From positions 4,030,001 to 4,094,000 of the forward strand of contig NZ_CP102770.1 of assembly GCF_038561935.1 (NCBI RefSeq): DNA of 64,000 nt. Direction: 5' to 3'. The first letter of the stretch is position 1; the number at the start of each line of letters is the position of its first letter. Below the pieces are notes generated by a model. That model was given only the letters and a program-made list of their open reading frames with translations. It ran no database searches and had not been told where the DNA came from. This document shows, piece by piece, positions 9,108 through 17,667 of this stretch. The position numbers were made by a program, and so were the translations under genes. Origin of the DNA: Myxococcus stipitatus (GTDB lineage Bacteria > Myxococcota > Myxococcia > Myxococcales > Myxococcaceae).

Positions 9108-9362
9108 TCAGCCCGCTTGCGGAAGCCGCTGTGGCTGCTTGCGCTCGACGAAGGCCACCACCCTCGCCAGCGAGTCCAGGTTCTCGGGCACCAGCTCCTT
9201 GTCCTCGAGCTTGATGCCGAACTCCGTCTCGATGAAGGACACCAGCTCCATCATCCCCGTGGAGTCGATGAGCCCCTTGCGCAGGAAGGAGTCGTTGTCG
9301 CCGAAGTCGTCCACGAAGAACGTGTCGACGATGAAGGCACGGATACGGTCACGAATGCTCAC
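9108..9362 (-). CDS. Acyl carrier protein
   Basis: This is an 84-residue protein. I chose the GTG at 9362 (VSIRDRIRAF) because an AGGAC Shine-Dalgarno-like element precedes it; an upstream extension to 9416 has no family resemblance. The phosphopantetheine site is Ser34 in the motif GLIDSTGMMELV, at the start of helix II as in all ACPs. The protein is acidic and all-helical, of the right size. It presumably carries the acyl group activated by the ligase encoded at 5557-7134. It is the first of a tight set (ACP-asnB-ligase-nadE). Confidence 0.85.
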   Translation of the reverse strand: MSIRDRIRAFIVDTFFVDDFGDNDSFLRKGLIDSTGMMELVSFIETEFGIKLEDKELVPENLDSLARVVAFVERKQPQRLPQAG

Positions 9363-9455
9363 GGGAAGTCCTGTCTGGGAATGCGGTGGATGAACGGGAA
9401 ACGGCCCGGACGTCAAAAACTTCGGCGTGCGTCCGGGGATTGACGCTCGAGGGGG

Positions 9456-10046
9456 TCAGCTGCCTGTGTCGCGGGCGACAAGCTCCAGGCTCATGTTCCG
9501 AGCGGGGTTGCCCATGGCCAGGGTGTCGGGAGGCACGTCCTGCGTGACGATGCTGCCGGCGGCGACCACGGAGCGCGCGCCCACGCGCACCCCGGGCATG
9601 ATGATGGCGCCGTGGGCCACCCAGACGTCATCCTCGATGACGATGGGCGCCGTGTGCCGTCCGTCCCGGTCTCCCACCCGGACGAACGAGGCGAACATGC
9701 ACCGGGCGCCCACGCGCACCGACTGCCAGGCCTCCAGCGCGACGCCGTAGTTGAACTGGCTCTCCGGACCGATGAAGAGCTGCGCTCCCGGGTGACACGA
9801 CAGCGAGCTGGGAATCATGCCCGCCACGAAGGTGAGCCGGTCTCCCAACACCATCTCGCCTTCGTTGTGCACGGAGAGCGGCCCGTAGGCGGCCACGTTG
9901 CGGCCCATCGACTGGACGGCGCGGAACACCCAGCGCGCGCGCACCAGCGCCACCGCGCGCTCGGCGCGAGGCTGCATGGACTTGCGCAGCTCCTCGAGCT
10001 GGGCGGCCACCGCGGGCAGCCGGACAAATGGCAGACGCGACGTCAT
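9456..10046 (-). CDS. Left-handed beta-helix (hexapeptide) acyltransferase
   Basis: This is a 196-residue protein. After an N-terminal helical section, hexapeptide repeats of the type [LIV]-G-x4 run from about residue 65 to 180 (VLGDRLTF, FIGPESQF, VRVGARCM, VWVAHGAIIMPGVRVGARSVV). It ends with the MGNPARNM coil typical of the CysE/LacA/NodL group. The active-site His is probably in VAHGAI. It should transfer an acetyl or other acyl group from CoA or ACP to a sugar or small molecule. It overlaps the next upstream acyltransferase gene by 4 bp. The two are different members of the fold, not tandem copies. Confidence 0.8.
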   Translation of the reverse strand: MTSRLPFVRLPAVAAQLEELRKSMQPRAERAVALVRARWVFRAVQSMGRNVAAYGPLSVHNEGEMVLGDRLTFVAGMIPSSLSCHPGAQLFIGPESQFNYGVALEAWQSVRVGARCMFASFVRVGDRDGRHTAPIVIEDDVWVAHGAIIMPGVRVGARSVVAAGSIVTQDVPPDTLAMGNPARNMSLELVARDTGS

Positions 10047-10591
10047 CCCATCACCTCCCTGCGCAAGACTCGGGCAGGCACGCCGCCCACACTGACTCCA
10101 GCCGGAATCTTCCGGGAGACCACCGTCCCGGGCGCCACCGTGCAGCCCTTGGAGAGGTGTGTCCCCGGAAGGAGGATGGCGCGGCTTCCCACCGACACCG
10201 CCTCCTCGATGACCAGCGGCACCGACGCGGGCCGCGCATGGCGGTTGCCCCGGAGCGGATGGTGCTGATTGTCCATGACCTTGCAGAAGGCACCCAGGCG
10301 CGAGCCCGCGCCCACGGTGATGGAGCTCATCGCCTCCAGCGAGGCGCCGCCTTCGAGGACCACGTCATCACCCAGGATGATGAGGCTGTCACTCGCCACG
10401 ACGTTCAGCTCGATGGGGGCCAGCCGGCCGTCCAGGATGACGCGGTGGCCCACATGCACTCGACCCGCGCCGTGAATCCACACACGGCCCAGCACCGTGG
10501 GCGAGTCCCCCACCTCCTGACAGCGCCGCAGCTTCAGGCGGGACAGGAGCGTCTTCAGCTCTCGCGAAAGGGATTGATGGAACGGCGTCAT
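10043..10591 (-). CDS. Left-handed beta-helix (hexapeptide) acyltransferase
   Basis: This is a 182-residue protein. Hexapeptide coils run from about residue 30 to 170 (VLGRVWIHGAGRVHVGHRV, IILGDDVVLEGG, ITVGAGSRLGAF, VSVGSRAILLPGTHL). A GGVPARVL closing motif follows. The segment KVMDNQHHPL carries the likely catalytic His, as in maltose/galactoside acetyltransferase-like enzymes. The gene sits 1 bp after the SGNH-like gene stop and overlaps the next acyltransferase by 4 bp. The three are therefore co-transcribed and probably modify the same saccharide or lipid. Confidence 0.8.
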   Translation of the reverse strand: MTPFHQSLSRELKTLLSRLKLRRCQEVGDSPTVLGRVWIHGAGRVHVGHRVILDGRLAPIELNVVASDSLIILGDDVVLEGGASLEAMSSITVGAGSRLGAFCKVMDNQHHPLRGNRHARPASVPLVIEEAVSVGSRAILLPGTHLSKGCTVAPGTVVSRKIPAGVSVGGVPARVLRREVMG

Positions 10592-10592
10592 G

Positions 10593-11462
10593 TCACGGCG
10601 TGGCCTGGACAGCGGGAATGGGAGGCTGCACCGCGGGCGCGGGGAGGTTTGCCAGGAAGTTCATGAGCTCCTTGGCCAGTCGCTCCTGGCCCGTCGCGTT
10701 GAGGTGGCCGCCATCATCCGAGTACCCCGGCACCATCGCCGGCCATGCCTGCCCATTCAGCTCGTACGTCTCCCGCGAGCCGTCGGGCGCGGTGGACTCC
10801 AGCCGCGCCAGGTCGAACAGCGGCTCCTTGCCGCCGTACGTCTTGCGCATCAGCTCGTTGAAGGTCTCTCGCTGCACGTTCTCCGCGATGCCCCACACGG
10901 GCCGGCCGAGCAGCTCCTTCAGCCACGCCTTGGCTCCGCGCTGCACCGTGGTGAGCGGCGCGGTGACGTGCACGAAGGTGGTGTTCGGGTGGCGCGCCTT
11001 CAGGCCCTCCATCGACGCGCGGTACTTCTCGAACAGCGCGCGGCTGTCCGTGGCGCCGTTGAAGTCGATGTAGCAGAACTTGAAGAAGGCCACGTCCGTC
11101 GTCCTGGCCAGCCCCGAGTCCATCAACCGCTCGAAGTCGGCGATCTTCGACTCGGGCTTCTCGTTCTGCCCCACCATCGCGTGTGCCAGGGTTCCGGGTG
11201 CCACCGTCTCCGTCGGACTCTTCACCTCGACGATGCGCGGTGCGGGGCCCTGCGATGACGCAGGCAGCCGTTGCACACCTTCCAGGAGATTGCCGCCCAC
11301 CGACTGATGCCCGAAGAAGATGCGGCGGCTCGACAGCTTCTCCAGGGGAGCACTGCTCCCCGGCGTCGCCGCGTGGGCGACCGCGCCATGCAAGGCCATC
11401 AGCAACATGGCGGGCAACACCAGCACGCTCACGCGCACCAGAAAGCTCCAGTCGAAGTGCAT
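10593..11462 (-). CDS. Secreted SGNH/GDSL-like hydrolase
   Basis: This 289-residue protein starts at ATG 11462 (MHFDWSFLV), which begins a signal peptide or anchor of about 31 residues ending near AHAA. The nucleophile block is FFGHQSVGGNLL (Ser about residue 54), a variant of the GDS motif. A C-terminal YSDDGGHLNATGQ supplies the Asp-x-x-His-like pair of the SGNH fold. Such proteins deacylate or acylate exported polysaccharides. Its position directly ahead of two hexapeptide acyltransferase genes fits polysaccharide esterification. Catalytic assignment is by motif only. Confidence 0.7.
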   Translation of the reverse strand: MHFDWSFLVRVSVLVLPAMLLMALHGAVAHAATPGSSAPLEKLSSRRIFFGHQSVGGNLLEGVQRLPASSQGPAPRIVEVKSPTETVAPGTLAHAMVGQNEKPESKIADFERLMDSGLARTTDVAFFKFCYIDFNGATDSRALFEKYRASMEGLKARHPNTTFVHVTAPLTTVQRGAKAWLKELLGRPVWGIAENVQRETFNELMRKTYGGKEPLFDLARLESTAPDGSRETYELNGQAWPAMVPGYSDDGGHLNATGQERLAKELMNFLANLPAPAVQPPIPAVQATP

Positions 11463-11626
11463 GCGGACTCTTAAACCCTTCCCTCGGCAAGCGTCAAAGG
11501 GCCAACCGTGCGGGACGTCCGCTGGTTCGCTCATTGCCTCGCGAGGAGGGATGGGGCGAAGTCACCCCATGCATGCGTCTGGTGCGGTGCGAACAACCCC
11601 AGGGGCTTCTGCTCTGGGATTGTCCG

Positions 11627-14038
11627 CTACTCGGCGCGAAGCGAGACGGAGGGCGACACGCGGCTCGCGCGCAGCGCGGGGACCCACGTGGCCAGGATGG
11701 ACACTCCCGCGAGCACGAGAGCGACACCCGCGAAGACGGTGGGCTCATTGGCATTCACGCCATACAGCAACGAAGCAAGCAGCCGCATGCAGACCACCGC
11801 GGTGAGCAAGCCCATTCCCACGCCCAACACCGTGAGCCTGAGTCCCTGACGCATCACCAGGCCCAGCACCTGCCGGGGATGTGCGCCGAGCGCCAGGCGG
11901 ATGCCCAGCTCCCGTGTGCGTTGCCCCACTGAGTAGGCCATGACGCCATAGACACCCACGCCGGCCAGCACCACCGCGAGCAGCGCGAAGGCCGCCAGGA
12001 GCCGCGTCGTCGCCAGGGGGCGGGACAGCTGTCGCTCCAGCCGGGTGTCGAATGGCAGCAGGTCGAAGATGGGCTGGTCGGCGTCCAGGGCCTTGAGCTC
12101 CTGGCGCACCGAGCCCGCAAGGGTGGAGGGCTCGCGCCGGGTGCGCAGCACGAGGGACATGACCCGCAGCGGGTACTGGTCGAACGGGACATAGGCCTCC
12201 GGCGTCGCGGGCTCCGTCAGCCGCGCGTGGCGCACGTCCGCGACCACGCCCACGATCTCCCGGAAGGGCTCGTGGTCGCTCCAGTCCAGACGCACCCTGC
12301 GGCCCAGGGGCTCGCTTCCGCCCAGGAAGGTGCGCACGAAGCTCTCGTTGACGATGATGACCGGCGCGCTCTTCTCGGAGTCCTGGGGCCCGAAATCCCG
12401 GCCCTGCCTCACGGCGATGCGCAGGGTGCGGAAGTAGTCAGGAGAGGCCACGCGGAACTCGGCGACATGGCGCGCCGTCGGATTCACGGCGCCTCCTTCC
12501 AGCGTGAAGTCGCCGTTGGTGTTGGATCCTCCCAGCGGCGCGTCATTGACCACTCCCGCCGACTCCACCTCCGGCAGCGCGCGCAGGCGCCCGAGCAGCT
12601 CGGTGTAGAAGCCGCGGAGCTTCTCGGGATGGGGATATTTGACGTCGGGCAATGACAGACGTCCGGCGAGCACCCCTTCCGCGTCGAACCCCGGGGCCAC
12701 GCCCTGCACGTTGCGCAGCGTCTGCACCATCAACACCGTGCCCACGAGGAGCACCAGCGCCAGCGCGAGCTGCACCGCCACCAGCATGTTGCGCAGCGGG
12801 TGGTTGGCCCGAGCGCCCACGGCGGTGCTGGACTGCTTGAGCAGGGGCAGTACGTCCATGCCCGTGGTGTGCAGCGCGGGCGCGAGTCCGAAGAGCAGGC
12901 CCGCTCCCACCGAGAGGGCGAGGCTGAACAGGAGCGCGGGCACGCTCAGCTCCACCGGCGTCATGCGCAGCATCGACTCCGGAAGCAGCGTGCGCACCAG
13001 CTCCATGCCCCACATGACGAGGAGCAGCCCGACCACGCCACCGAACAACCCCAGGAGCACGCTCTCCGCCAGCGCCTGCTGCACCCGGCGCGCGCGGCTC
13101 GCACCGAGCGCCGCGCGGATGGCCCCGTCGCGCTGCCGCGCCAGGGCACGCACGAGGAGCAGGTTGGCCACGTTGGCGCAGGCGATGAGCAGCACGAAGC
13201 CCACCGCGCCCCAGAGCGCCCACAACACGGGTCGGCTGCTCGAGGTGAGGTGCTCCTGCCACAGCGCCGTCGTGACGGTATGGGCCTTGTCGGGCTTGTC
13301 GCCCACGCGCGACTCGTAGACGGTCAGCGCCGCCCGCTTCAGGTCCGCCGTCGCCGCCTCCATCGAGATGCCCGGCGCCAGGCGACCCAGCACGCGCATG
13401 TAGTGGTTGCCGTGTGCCTCCGGGTCCATCCAGTCGGGCAGCCACACATCGACGTGGTCGCCGAAGTCCGGGAACGTGAAGCCCTCCGGAAGGATGCCCA
13501 CCACGGTGTGCGAGTGGCCATCGAGGATGATGTCGCGGCCCACCGCGTCCGCGGCGCCTCCCATCGACATGCGCCAGAAGCCGTGACTCACCAGCGCGGT
13601 GCGGGAGGCATTGTCGGGCTGGGCGTCCTCATCCACGAAGTCGCGCCCCTGCATGGGCGAGGTGCCCAGCAGCTTGAAGAAGTTGGGGGTGACTCGCGCG
13701 GCGCGGACCCGCTCGGGGGTGTCTCCGCCCGTGAGGCTCAAGTCCCGACGGGAGAAGCCCGCCAGCTCGCTGAAGCCCCTGGAGTGCTCACGCCACCCGA
13801 GCAGCTCCGCGGGCGTCACGGACGCGAAGTTGATGCCTTCCTGCTCGCACCAGATGCGCACCAGCTCCGCCGGGCTCCGGAAGGGCAGGGGCTTGAGCAG
13901 CATGGCGTGGATGGCGCTGAAGAGGACGGTGTTCGCCCCGATGGCCAGCGCCAGCGTCACCACCGCCGCCAGCGTGAAACCCGGCGTGTGCTTCAGTGTG
14001 CGCAGCGCGTAGCGGAAGTCCTGACGAAGCGAGTCCAT
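11627..14038 (-). CDS. ADOP-type ABC transporter permease (FtsX/MacB-like)
   Basis: This is an 803-residue protein with ATG at 14038 (MDSLRQDFRYALRTL), the standard start of the acidobacterial duplicated-orphan-permease (ADOP) family. It has an N-terminal transmembrane helix, a MacB-type periplasmic core and an FtsX block. A second membrane helix, periplasmic core and FtsX block follow, ending RELGIRLALGAHPRQVLGLV and a final helix pair. The family has no ATPase encoded next door, and none is seen here. Substrates are generally unknown. The 164 bp between it and the SGNH gene leave co-transcription uncertain. Confidence 0.85.
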   Translation of the reverse strand: MDSLRQDFRYALRTLKHTPGFTLAAVVTLALAIGANTVLFSAIHAMLLKPLPFRSPAELVRIWCEQEGINFASVTPAELLGWREHSRGFSELAGFSRRDLSLTGGDTPERVRAARVTPNFFKLLGTSPMQGRDFVDEDAQPDNASRTALVSHGFWRMSMGGAADAVGRDIILDGHSHTVVGILPEGFTFPDFGDHVDVWLPDWMDPEAHGNHYMRVLGRLAPGISMEAATADLKRAALTVYESRVGDKPDKAHTVTTALWQEHLTSSSRPVLWALWGAVGFVLLIACANVANLLLVRALARQRDGAIRAALGASRARRVQQALAESVLLGLFGGVVGLLLVMWGMELVRTLLPESMLRMTPVELSVPALLFSLALSVGAGLLFGLAPALHTTGMDVLPLLKQSSTAVGARANHPLRNMLVAVQLALALVLLVGTVLMVQTLRNVQGVAPGFDAEGVLAGRLSLPDVKYPHPEKLRGFYTELLGRLRALPEVESAGVVNDAPLGGSNTNGDFTLEGGAVNPTARHVAEFRVASPDYFRTLRIAVRQGRDFGPQDSEKSAPVIIVNESFVRTFLGGSEPLGRRVRLDWSDHEPFREIVGVVADVRHARLTEPATPEAYVPFDQYPLRVMSLVLRTRREPSTLAGSVRQELKALDADQPIFDLLPFDTRLERQLSRPLATTRLLAAFALLAVVLAGVGVYGVMAYSVGQRTRELGIRLALGAHPRQVLGLVMRQGLRLTVLGVGMGLLTAVVCMRLLASLLYGVNANEPTVFAGVALVLAGVSILATWVPALRASRVSPSVSLRAE

Positions 14039-14208
14039 GGCGGGCCCCAAAGCGAAGGCCATGCCAGCGTGCCAGAGCCGAAGGCTCCCTGCGCGGAACG
14101 GGGCTTGTCCCCCCGCCTGGCGCTCCGAGGTTTCACGGATACGGGAAGTGGCGTCCCGGAAACGAACACCCGCCCCGACCCGAGAGGGAGGGGCGGGTGC
14201 GGGGATGG

Positions 14209-14889
14209 CTAGTTCCGGTCCCAGCGGCCGGCGATCTCCTCGCAGGCGAGCGTCACGTCATTGAGCCGGCGCTGCTGGGCACGAGGCGCGACGAAGAGGC
14301 GGCCGGCGAACACGTCGAACACGCCGACCAGTCGCGGGTCCACGGGGCCTCGCTGCTCCAGGCGCTCCTGGGCGAAGAGCTGGAGCACGGTGGCGATATA
14401 CTGGCCGGCGCGCTCGTCCAGCGGCGCGTGCTTGGAGAAGTAGAGCTTGAGCACGCCCGAGCGCATGTGGCCGCGTGCGTCGACACCGCGGAGGAGGACC
14501 TCCGGCTTGACCTTGATGGCGACGCCGGCGACCTCCAGCGGGGCGGGGTCCTGGTCCGCCGGGCTGGCGATGGCCTGGACCGCCAGCTCCTCCGTGGTGG
14601 CGAGGCAGCGGTGCAGGGCCTCGGCGCACAAGGCGAGGCGGTGGGCGTCGAAGTCCGACTCCGGCTGGGCGTTGAGCAGGCGCCGCTGGTGGTAGCGGAG
14701 GATGACCTCGTCACGCCCCTCGCACAGGTACTCGGTGATGGCCTGGGCGGCGGCGGGGTAGCGCAGGTACTGCGGGTCCACGGGGTTCTTCTGCGCCTGG
14801 ATGATGCGCTTGCGGAGCGACGGAGTTCCGGTGAGGTACTGGCCCAACTGGTTGACCGAAACGCACGGGTTCTCACGAGGGGTGGTCAT
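14209..14889 (-). CDS. Hypothetical protein, possible PD-(D/E)XK-like fold
   Basis: This is a 226-residue soluble protein, starting at an ATG with a purine-rich AAGGAA element upstream. The segment VAIKVKPEVLLRG, then about ten residues, then GVLKLYFSK has the strand-acidic-strand-lysine layout of restriction-endonuclease-like (RecB-family) domains. A C-terminal FDVFAGRLFVAPRA is followed by helices. It also has an alpha-helical N-terminal half (ILRYHQRRLL). The nuclease suggestion is tentative; it may instead be a catalytically inactive relative. It stands alone, with about 170 bp on each side. Confidence 0.6.
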   Translation of the reverse strand: MTTPRENPCVSVNQLGQYLTGTPSLRKRIIQAQKNPVDPQYLRYPAAAQAITEYLCEGRDEVILRYHQRRLLNAQPESDFDAHRLALCAEALHRCLATTEELAVQAIASPADQDPAPLEVAGVAIKVKPEVLLRGVDARGHMRSGVLKLYFSKHAPLDERAGQYIATVLQLFAQERLEQRGPVDPRLVGVFDVFAGRLFVAPRAQQRRLNDVTLACEEIAGRWDRN

Positions 14890-15057
14890 GTCGGTTTCCT
14901 TTCCGGTTGCGTGAATGAAGAGAGACTACCGGAAGGGTCTGACATTCCCTCGGAGGGGAGGGGGTGGAAGGGGCGCCCCAGGAAGACCCCCTGGAGGGTA
15001 GGATTCCAGGGCCCAACCCGCCCGGAAATGACCCCTGGGAGGGGGGCGAGGACGGGG

Positions 15058-16551
15058 CTACTCGTGAGAGGCGTGCAGCCCGAAGATCTGGCGCAGCCGC
15101 CCGAGGATTCGACCCACTTCGGCGGGGATGGGGTCGGTGCCCGCGCCGCTCGCCTCGGCCACGGCGCGCAGCTGGGTGCGCCGCTGCGCCAGGATGGCGG
15201 AGAGCTGCCGGGCGAGGCCCGGGTGTTCGCCGAACAGCCGCGCGAAGGTGGGGCGGTCGACCTCGATGAGGATGGAGTCCTCGAGGGCGACGATGGTGGC
15301 CGCGCGCTTCTCGCCGGTGAGCAGTGACATCTCGCCGAAGTAGCTTCCCTGGCCCAGCCGCGTCACTTCCGCCTGGAGCTTGCCCGCGCGCACGCTGACC
15401 TCTCCGGACGCGAGCACGTAGAACGTCCGCCCGTCATCGCCTTCCTGGATGATGTGCTCGTCCCGTCCGAAGCGGCGCACGTGGACCTCCTGGCCCAGCC
15501 GCTCCAGGTCCGCGTCCGCCAGGGGCTCGAACAGGTCCACGGCCCGGAGGAGCCGCAGCACGGTGTGCTCGGGCAGCTCCGGCGTGGGCTTGTCCTCGCG
15601 CATGCGCACCACGCGCTGGGGCACGGGCGATTCCACGCCGTCGCGCCGCAGCCGGTACCACAGCCGCGTGTAGACCTCCGCCGTCACCGCGTCCGCGAGC
15701 GAGAAGTCATTGACGAAGAAGCGCACCATGTAGCGCACGCACGACTCGTCGAACGCGAGCGTGCGGGCGATGGGCGGCGGGTCCACCAGCACCTGCGGAA
15801 TCTCGCGCACCACGTCCAGCAGCGCCGCCTTCATCACGTTGGGCGGGGTGTCGTACGAGGCTCGCACCTGCGCGTCCACGCCCACCGGGTCGCGGTCCTG
15901 GGAGAAGTTCTTGAGCTGCTCCTTGGCCACCACCGAGTTGGGCAGCGTCACCAGCTCCCGGCGGAACGTCATGATGCGGATGGAGCGCCAGTTGACCTGC
16001 GCCACGCGTCCGGTGTGCTCGCCGATGCGGATGAAGTCCCCGACCTCGAAGGGCTTGTCCAGCTGCAACGATAGGCCCGCGAAGAGGTTGCCCAGTGTCT
16101 CCTGCAACGCCAGACCGATGACCACCGACAGCACCGCGGACGTGGCCACCAGGCCCGTCAGGTCCAGGTTGAGCTGTGTCTGGAGGATGGGGACCGCGGC
16201 CAGCGTGTACAGCAGGAAGTCGATGACGTTGCGGAGGATCTTCGGCGTGGCCACGGACGGCGTGCGCAGCCGGGCCAGCTTCAGGCCGAAGCCCACGCTC
16301 GCGCGGATGACGCCGAACGCGAACGTCAGCATCCAGGCGACTTGAATCGCTTTCACCAGTCCGGGTGGCGTCGTCTGGGGCAGGGCCCAGGCCGCCATGC
16401 GCACCGCCAGGCACATCACCAGGAGGCGGAGCGCGCCGGTCAGGTCCCGCTTCAGGTCCTGGTCCTGGGAGGTCGCTCGCGCGCCCAGCAGGATGAGGAT
16501 CAGCACCGCTCCGACCGCGAGCGACAAATTGCTCTGGAGAAAGGACAGCAA
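15058..16551 (-). CDS. Mechanosensitive (MscS-type) channel with cyclic-nucleotide-binding domain
   Basis: This is a 497-residue protein. There are about four N-terminal membrane helices (residues 10-150). The MscS pore helix and beta domain follow, with ATSAVLSVVIGLALQETLGNLFAG, DKPFEVGDFIRIG and VTLPNSVVAKE. From about residue 345 a cNMP-binding fold is evident: FEPLADADLERL, EGDDGRTFYVLASGEV, GSYFGEMSLLTGEKRAATIVA. The phosphate-binding cassette reads FGEMSLLTGEKRAAT, with the Glu retained and the Arg placed as expected. This is the bCNG architecture, which in tested members gates poorly to tension and responds to nucleotides. It would sit in the inner membrane. Confidence 0.9.
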   Translation of the reverse strand: MLSFLQSNLSLAVGAVLILILLGARATSQDQDLKRDLTGALRLLVMCLAVRMAAWALPQTTPPGLVKAIQVAWMLTFAFGVIRASVGFGLKLARLRTPSVATPKILRNVIDFLLYTLAAVPILQTQLNLDLTGLVATSAVLSVVIGLALQETLGNLFAGLSLQLDKPFEVGDFIRIGEHTGRVAQVNWRSIRIMTFRRELVTLPNSVVAKEQLKNFSQDRDPVGVDAQVRASYDTPPNVMKAALLDVVREIPQVLVDPPPIARTLAFDESCVRYMVRFFVNDFSLADAVTAEVYTRLWYRLRRDGVESPVPQRVVRMREDKPTPELPEHTVLRLLRAVDLFEPLADADLERLGQEVHVRRFGRDEHIIQEGDDGRTFYVLASGEVSVRAGKLQAEVTRLGQGSYFGEMSLLTGEKRAATIVALEDSILIEVDRPTFARLFGEHPGLARQLSAILAQRRTQLRAVAEASGAGTDPIPAEVGRILGRLRQIFGLHASHE

Positions 16552-16632
16552 GGCCCCTGGACTCTGACCCGTGCGAGGGGGTGGGTCAAGGCAGCGGTTG
16601 ACGCGTGGGCCGGGAGCGGGGATACACGCGCC

Positions 16633-17667
16633 ATGACGCTCGCCTCGGTGCTGGGACAGCCCCGCGCGATTGATTCACTTCAGGCGGCCCTTCGCGCGGG
16701 CGCGGTTCACCATGCGTACCTCTTCGCGGGGCCCGAGGGGGTGGGCAAGGAGCGGGCGGCCATCGGCCTGGCCCAGGCCCTCACGTGCCCCGAGCAGCCG
16801 GACGTGGGCTGTGGCACTTGCGCCAGCTGCGTGCGGGTCGCTCGCGGACTGCATCCCGATGTCACCTGGGTGATGCCGGATGATGAGCGGGTGTCGCGAG
16901 GGCTCGCGGGGCGCTCGGACTTCACGGGCACGCCGAGCCGCGACCTGCGCGTGGAGCAGATTCGAGGGCTCCAGGAGCGGCTCGCGCTGCGCGGCCTGGA
17001 GTCGCGCCGCAAGGTGGCCATCCTCGTCTCCGCGCAGGCGATGAACGTGCAGGCGCAGAACGCGTTCCTCAAGACGCTGGAGGAGCCGCCGTCGGACACC
17101 ACGCTGGTGTTGGTGGCGAGCGCCATGGACAAGCTGCTGCCCACCATCCGCAGCCGGTGCAGCAAGCTCCACTTCGGTCCGCTCCCGGTGGAGCTGGTCG
17201 CCGAGCGCGTGCGCACCGAGCGCAAGCTGGACGCCGACACCGCGCAGCTGGCGGCCATCATGTCGGGCGGAAGCCTGGGGCGGGCCCTGGCGCTGGACGT
17301 GGCGGCGCTGGCGCGGCGCAAGGACGTGGTCTCCGCCTTCGAGTCGCTGCGAGGCGAGGACGCGGTGGGCCTGCTGCGCTTCGCGGACGAGCACGGCGGC
17401 TCGCGCGAGGACGCCGAGGCGACGCTGGAGCTGCTGGTGCTGTGGACGCGCGACGTGGCGCTGGCGAAGGCGGGGCAGGAGGCGCTGCTGGCCAATCGGG
17501 ACCTGCGCACGCTCGCGGTGGAGGTGGCCTCGCGGCACTCCGAGGTGTCGCTGCACCGCAGACATGTGTTGTTCGAGGGCGCTCGCGCGGCGGTGGCTCG
17601 CAACGGCGCGCCCAGGCTTCAGCTGGAGCGCATGCTCATCGATTTGTTCACGGAGGCCTCGCGATGA
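16633..17667 (+). CDS. holB: DNA polymerase III delta-prime (clamp-loader) subunit
   Basis: This is a 344-residue protein. The ATG at 16633 (MTLASVLGQP) gives the canonical start, since the upstream open frame overlaps the divergent channel gene. The AAA+ P-loop GPEGVGKE is at about 33-40. A zinc module has Cys52, Cys60, Cys63 and Cys66. FLKTLEEPPSDTTLVL and LPTIRSRCSKLHF (SRC arginine finger) complete the family pattern. It works with delta and tau/gamma to load the beta clamp at the fork. Its stop overlaps the holA start by 4 bp, so translation of the two clamp-loader subunits is probably coupled. Confidence 0.9.
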   Translation: MTLASVLGQPRAIDSLQAALRAGAVHHAYLFAGPEGVGKERAAIGLAQALTCPEQPDVGCGTCASCVRVARGLHPDVTWVMPDDERVSRGLAGRSDFTGTPSRDLRVEQIRGLQERLALRGLESRRKVAILVSAQAMNVQAQNAFLKTLEEPPSDTTLVLVASAMDKLLPTIRSRCSKLHFGPLPVELVAERVRTERKLDADTAQLAAIMSGGSLGRALALDVAALARRKDVVSAFESLRGEDAVGLLRFADEHGGSREDAEATLELLVLWTRDVALAKAGQEALLANRDLRTLAVEVASRHSEVSLHRRHVLFEGARAAVARNGAPRLQLERMLIDLFTEASR

